A stretch of 64,000 nucleotides of DNA from Burkholderia ubonensis. GTDB lineage: Bacteria > Pseudomonadota > Gammaproteobacteria > Burkholderiales > Burkholderiaceae. Location of the stretch: positions 186,001-250,000 of the forward strand of contig NZ_CADFEB010000009.1 of NCBI RefSeq assembly GCF_902833085.1, in the 5' to 3' direction. This document shows positions 61,802-64,000 of the stretch, piece by piece. Within the stretch, counting starts at the first letter, position 1, and every line of letters starts with the position of its first letter. Both the position numbers and the translations under genes were made by a program. The notes under the pieces are model-generated. The model was not told where the DNA came from and did not search any database. It saw only the letters and a program-made list of their open reading frames with translations.

Positions 61802-62863
61802 ATGCCGCTCGATTCGCCGCTGAAAGGCGTTCATATCGTCGAATTCGAAGGTCTCGGCCCCGGCCCGCTCGCGGGCCGGATCCTCGCCGGGATGGGCGCG
61901 CGGGTCACGCTGATCGCGCGTCCGGCCGGCCGCACGAGCGCGCCCGACGCGCTGCAGGGCCGCGACGGCGACCTGCTGCGCGAGGGCAAGACGATCGTCC
62001 CGCTCGACCTGAAAACGCCGGCGGGGCGTGACGAAGCGCTCGCGCTGATTTCACGCGCCGACGCGCTGATCGAAGGACTGCGGCCCGGCGTGATGGAGCG
62101 GCTCGGGCTCGGGCCGCGGGACTGTGCGCCGCATAATCCGCGGCTTGTTTACGGCCGGATGACCGGCTGGGGCCAGACGGGCCCGCTCTCGGCCGCTGCC
62201 GGCCACGACCTGAACTACGTCGCGTTGACGGGCCTGCTGTCGCTCGCCGCGCCGCGCGGCACGGACAGCGCCAAGCCCGGCCTGCCGCCGACCGTCCTCG
62301 GTGACGCGGGCGGCGCGCTCGGGCTCGCGTTCGGGGTCGTCTGCGCGCTGTTCGACGTGCGCGCGGGCGGTCCGGGACGGGTGGTCGACGGCGCGATCGT
62401 CGACATCGTCGCGATGCTCGGCACGCTCGCGCTGTGGGCACGCGCGAACGGCCAGCTCGACGGCGCGCAGCCGAGCCTGTTCCACGACGCGCCGTTCTAC
62501 GACGTCTACCGCTGCGCGGACGGCGAATGCGTGACGATCGGCGCGCTCGAGCCGCCGTTCTATGCGCTGCTGGTCGAACGGCTCGGGCTGACGGACGTCG
62601 ATCCGGCGTCGCAGTACGACCGCGCGCTGTGGCCGGCGCTGAAGGCGCGTTTCGCGGAGGTGTTCTCCCGGCAGCCGTCCGCGCACTGGCGCGCGCTGCT
62701 GGAGGGCAGCGACGCGTGCTTCGCGCCGGTGCTGAGCGTCGCGGAGGCGGCGGAGCATCCGCACAATGTCGCGCGCGGGATTTACGAGACCGACGCGCAA
62801 GGCGTCGTGCGCGCGCGCGTTGCGCCGCGTTTCCTGCCGCTGGCGGGCGGCGACGCGGATTAG
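61802..62863 (+). CDS. CaiB/BaiF-family CoA transferase or alpha-methylacyl-CoA racemase
   Basis: 353 residues. The N terminus (LKGVHIVEFEGLGPGPLAGRILAGMGARV) and the loop RMTGWGQTGPLSAAAGHDLNYVALTG, then VLGDAGGALGLAFGVV, are those of alpha-methylacyl-CoA racemases, where the Asp in GDAGG and a His in the GHDLNY region are catalytic. These enzymes act on 2-methyl-branched acyl-CoAs in fatty-acid or side-chain breakdown, a source of propionyl-CoA, which may explain its place next to the prp operon. The ATG at 61802 was chosen since GGAGAACCGC precedes it; an in-frame ATG lies at 61790. Confidence 0.88.
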   Translation: MPLDSPLKGVHIVEFEGLGPGPLAGRILAGMGARVTLIARPAGRTSAPDALQGRDGDLLREGKTIVPLDLKTPAGRDEALALISRADALIEGLRPGVMERLGLGPRDCAPHNPRLVYGRMTGWGQTGPLSAAAGHDLNYVALTGLLSLAAPRGTDSAKPGLPPTVLGDAGGALGLAFGVVCALFDVRAGGPGRVVDGAIVDIVAMLGTLALWARANGQLDGAQPSLFHDAPFYDVYRCADGECVTIGALEPPFYALLVERLGLTDVDPASQYDRALWPALKARFAEVFSRQPSAHWRALLEGSDACFAPVLSVAEAAEHPHNVARGIYETDAQGVVRARVAPRFLPLAGGDAD

Positions 62864-62916
62864 GGGCGCGTCCATGTGCAAACCCGCGACCGGCGCAAAA
62901 CCGGCCTCTGCGTGGG

Positions 62917-63360
62917 CTATGCCGCTTCCTCCGGCGCCCCCGGCACCTTCCCGTCGCCGACGCGGTTGATCGTGCCCTGCGCGATCGCGACCAGCCGCTC
63001 GTGATCGCCGTCGATGACGAACACGTGACACTGGCAGGTCGCCTGTTGCCGCCCCGCATAGACGAGCTTTGCGCGAGCGACGAGCGTGCCGTTCACCGCC
63101 GGCCGCAGATAGTTGATCTTGTATTCGGCCGTGATCACGCGCGGCCCGAGCGCGAGCGCGCCGGCGAAGGTCAGCGCGTTGTCGGCGAGGTAGCTGATGA
63201 CGCCGCCGTGCACGTAGCCGTGCTGCTGCCGCAACTCGTCGCGCACGGGCAGGCACAGCGACACTTCATGCTCGCCGATGTGCATCAGCTCCGTGCCGAG
63301 CAGCATGCTGAACGGTTGCGCCCGCAATGCGCCGCGGGCGTGATCCACGATGTCCGTCAT
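62917..63360 (-). CDS. PaaI-family (hotdog) acyl-CoA thioesterase
   Basis: 147 residues, hotdog fold. QHGYVHGGVISYLADNALTFAGAL is the PaaI/YigI-type signature with the catalytic Asp on the central helix (LADNA) and HGG at its start. ITAEYKINYLRPAVNGTLVARAKLVYAG is the following beta sheet. Such enzymes release CoA from phenylacetyl or other acyl-CoAs. GCGAGGCAAGTCG precedes the ATG at 63358-63360, better than the TTG 15 nt upstream. It converges with the CoA transferase gene, which may share the acyl-CoA theme. Confidence 0.9.
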   Translation of the reverse strand: MTDIVDHARGALRAQPFSMLLGTELMHIGEHEVSLCLPVRDELRQQHGYVHGGVISYLADNALTFAGALALGPRVITAEYKINYLRPAVNGTLVARAKLVYAGRQQATCQCHVFVIDGDHERLVAIAQGTINRVGDGKVPGAPEEAA

Positions 63361-63540
63361 CGACTTGCCTCGCAATGAGTGGCCGCTTGCGCTGAACTCT
63401 AGGAAGCGGGGCGCGGATAAGCAAGGAAATCTGTCCGCATTTCCCGCGATTGGCGGCGCCGCGCAATGAGATTATTGCGTCGCTCGCGCGCGACCTCCGT
63501 AAATTGGAGGAGATTCTCGGCCGCACCTGGCCGGCAAGCC

Positions 63541-63567
63541 TAAAGTCCGCCCGGGAAATGCCGCTAA
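63541..63567 (+). promoter_or_regulatory. Flagellar sigma-28 (FliA) promoter of the chemotaxis receptor
   Basis: TAAAGTCC-N11-GCCGCTAA is a near match to the enterobacterial FliA consensus TAAAGTTT-N11-GCCGATAA, with exact spacing. It lies about 40 nt before the receptor gene's start codon, which fits a short leader. Confidence 0.8.
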
Positions 63568-63607
63568 CGCCGGGGCATTGCTCCATCGTCGCTTTCCAGG
63601 AATTTCC

Positions 63608-64000
63608 ATGTTCAGCAAAATCAAGCTCGCGTCGGGTCTGCTCGGCGTGTTGACCATGTTCTGTCTCTTCATGCTGGCGGTCGAGGCGCTCGGCTTCTGG
63701 TCGTTCACGTCGACGCGCAGCGGCGTCGACGACCTGTCGAACGTCGCGATCGCGCAGGTCGGCGCGGCGAACCAGGCGACCGAACGCCTGCTCGACGCGC
63801 GCATCAACCTGTCGCGCGCCGGCACGCGGATGGTGCGCGGCGGCCCGAAGCCGGACGACATCATCCGCCATGCGAGCGATTCGCTCGCCGAGGCGGACAA
63901 GGCGTTCGCCGCGCTCGCCGCGGCGCAGCCGGTCGACGAGGAAAACCGCACGCGCGTCGCGGCGCTCACCGACCGTTACCGGAAAGTCCACGCGGCGCTC
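63608..64000 (+). CDS. Methyl-accepting chemotaxis protein, N-terminal part
   Basis: 131 residues, cut by the right edge. MFSKIKLASGLLGVLTMFCLFMLAVEALGFW is the first membrane helix, typical of Tar/Tsr-type receptors. The periplasmic part (DDLSNVAIAQVGAANQATERLLDARINLSRAGTRMVRGG) begins the four-helix-bundle ligand domain; LDARINLSRA matches the Tar ligand-region helix. The signalling domain lies beyond the window. The sigma-28 promoter upstream supports a role in motility. Ligand unknown. Confidence 0.92.
   Translation, partial: MFSKIKLASGLLGVLTMFCLFMLAVEALGFWSFTSTRSGVDDLSNVAIAQVGAANQATERLLDARINLSRAGTRMVRGGPKPDDIIRHASDSLAEADKAFAALAAAQPVDEENRTRVAALTDRYRKVHAAL

Overview
The window is high-GC DNA with the gene content and codon use of a Burkholderia, most likely a member of the Burkholderia cepacia complex. 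The pointers are the hopanoid side-chain genes (hpnH, hpnA, hpnB with a dedicated ispH), the AcnD/PrpF form of the 2-methylcitrate cycle, a trimeric autotransporter with an ESPR signal, an H-NS-type protein of the short betaproteobacterial form, and the OpgC and AaaT homologues. The mix of accessory catabolism, porins and regulators would fit a secondary chromosome, but that is an inference. No rRNA, tRNA, CRISPR array, insertion sequence or prophage was seen.

Layout. 1-6000: end of a secreted lipase, aroG (DAHP synthase), and small exported or hypothetical proteins. 6000-11100: cstA with its ybdD partner, a DHA2 drug exporter, a hemolysin-III protein and a DOPA-dioxygenase-like protein. 11400-17800: hopanoid side-chain block (ispH-hpnH, hpnB, an unusual 14-residue-repeat coiled-coil protein, hpnA). 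18000-22500: acylphosphatase, RarD, OpgC and a POT peptide transporter. 23000-30800: XRE-cupin regulator, a complete oligopeptide ABC transporter (oppABCDF) and an OprD porin, which together look like one peptide-uptake unit. 31000-41200: DedA-rhodanese fusion, aaaT, a large YadA-like adhesin preceded by an AT-rich leader, an AraC-type regulator, a thioredoxin-like protein and an orphan CHMI isomerase.

41300-44500 is a GntP permease with a divergent sigma-54 activator. Its intergenic region shows a well-spaced -24/-12 promoter and three GTCTC-N6-GAGAC sites. 44500-49800 holds small exported proteins, an H-NS gene, a Pat-like acetyltransferase and a second, larger H-NS-like protein. Between the last two lies a tandem array of thirteen 23-bp GTGAG-N6-CGGGA units, and three copies in opposite orientation sit on the other side of the acetyltransferase gene. 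This is the most unusual structure in the window. 50000-53500 has an IclR regulator with a diketo-deoxy-sugar-acid hydrolase, and a VOC protein facing a CGNR regulator across a 17-bp inverted repeat that brackets a near-consensus sigma-70 promoter.

53500-62900 is the propionate locus: prpR diverging from prpB-prpC-acnD-prpF, with a -24/-12 promoter and an upstream dyad, then a CaiB/AMACR-type CoA transferase or racemase. The window ends with a PaaI thioesterase and the start of a chemotaxis receptor preceded by a near-consensus flagellar sigma-28 promoter. All function calls rest on reading motifs and overall resemblance; no database search was run.
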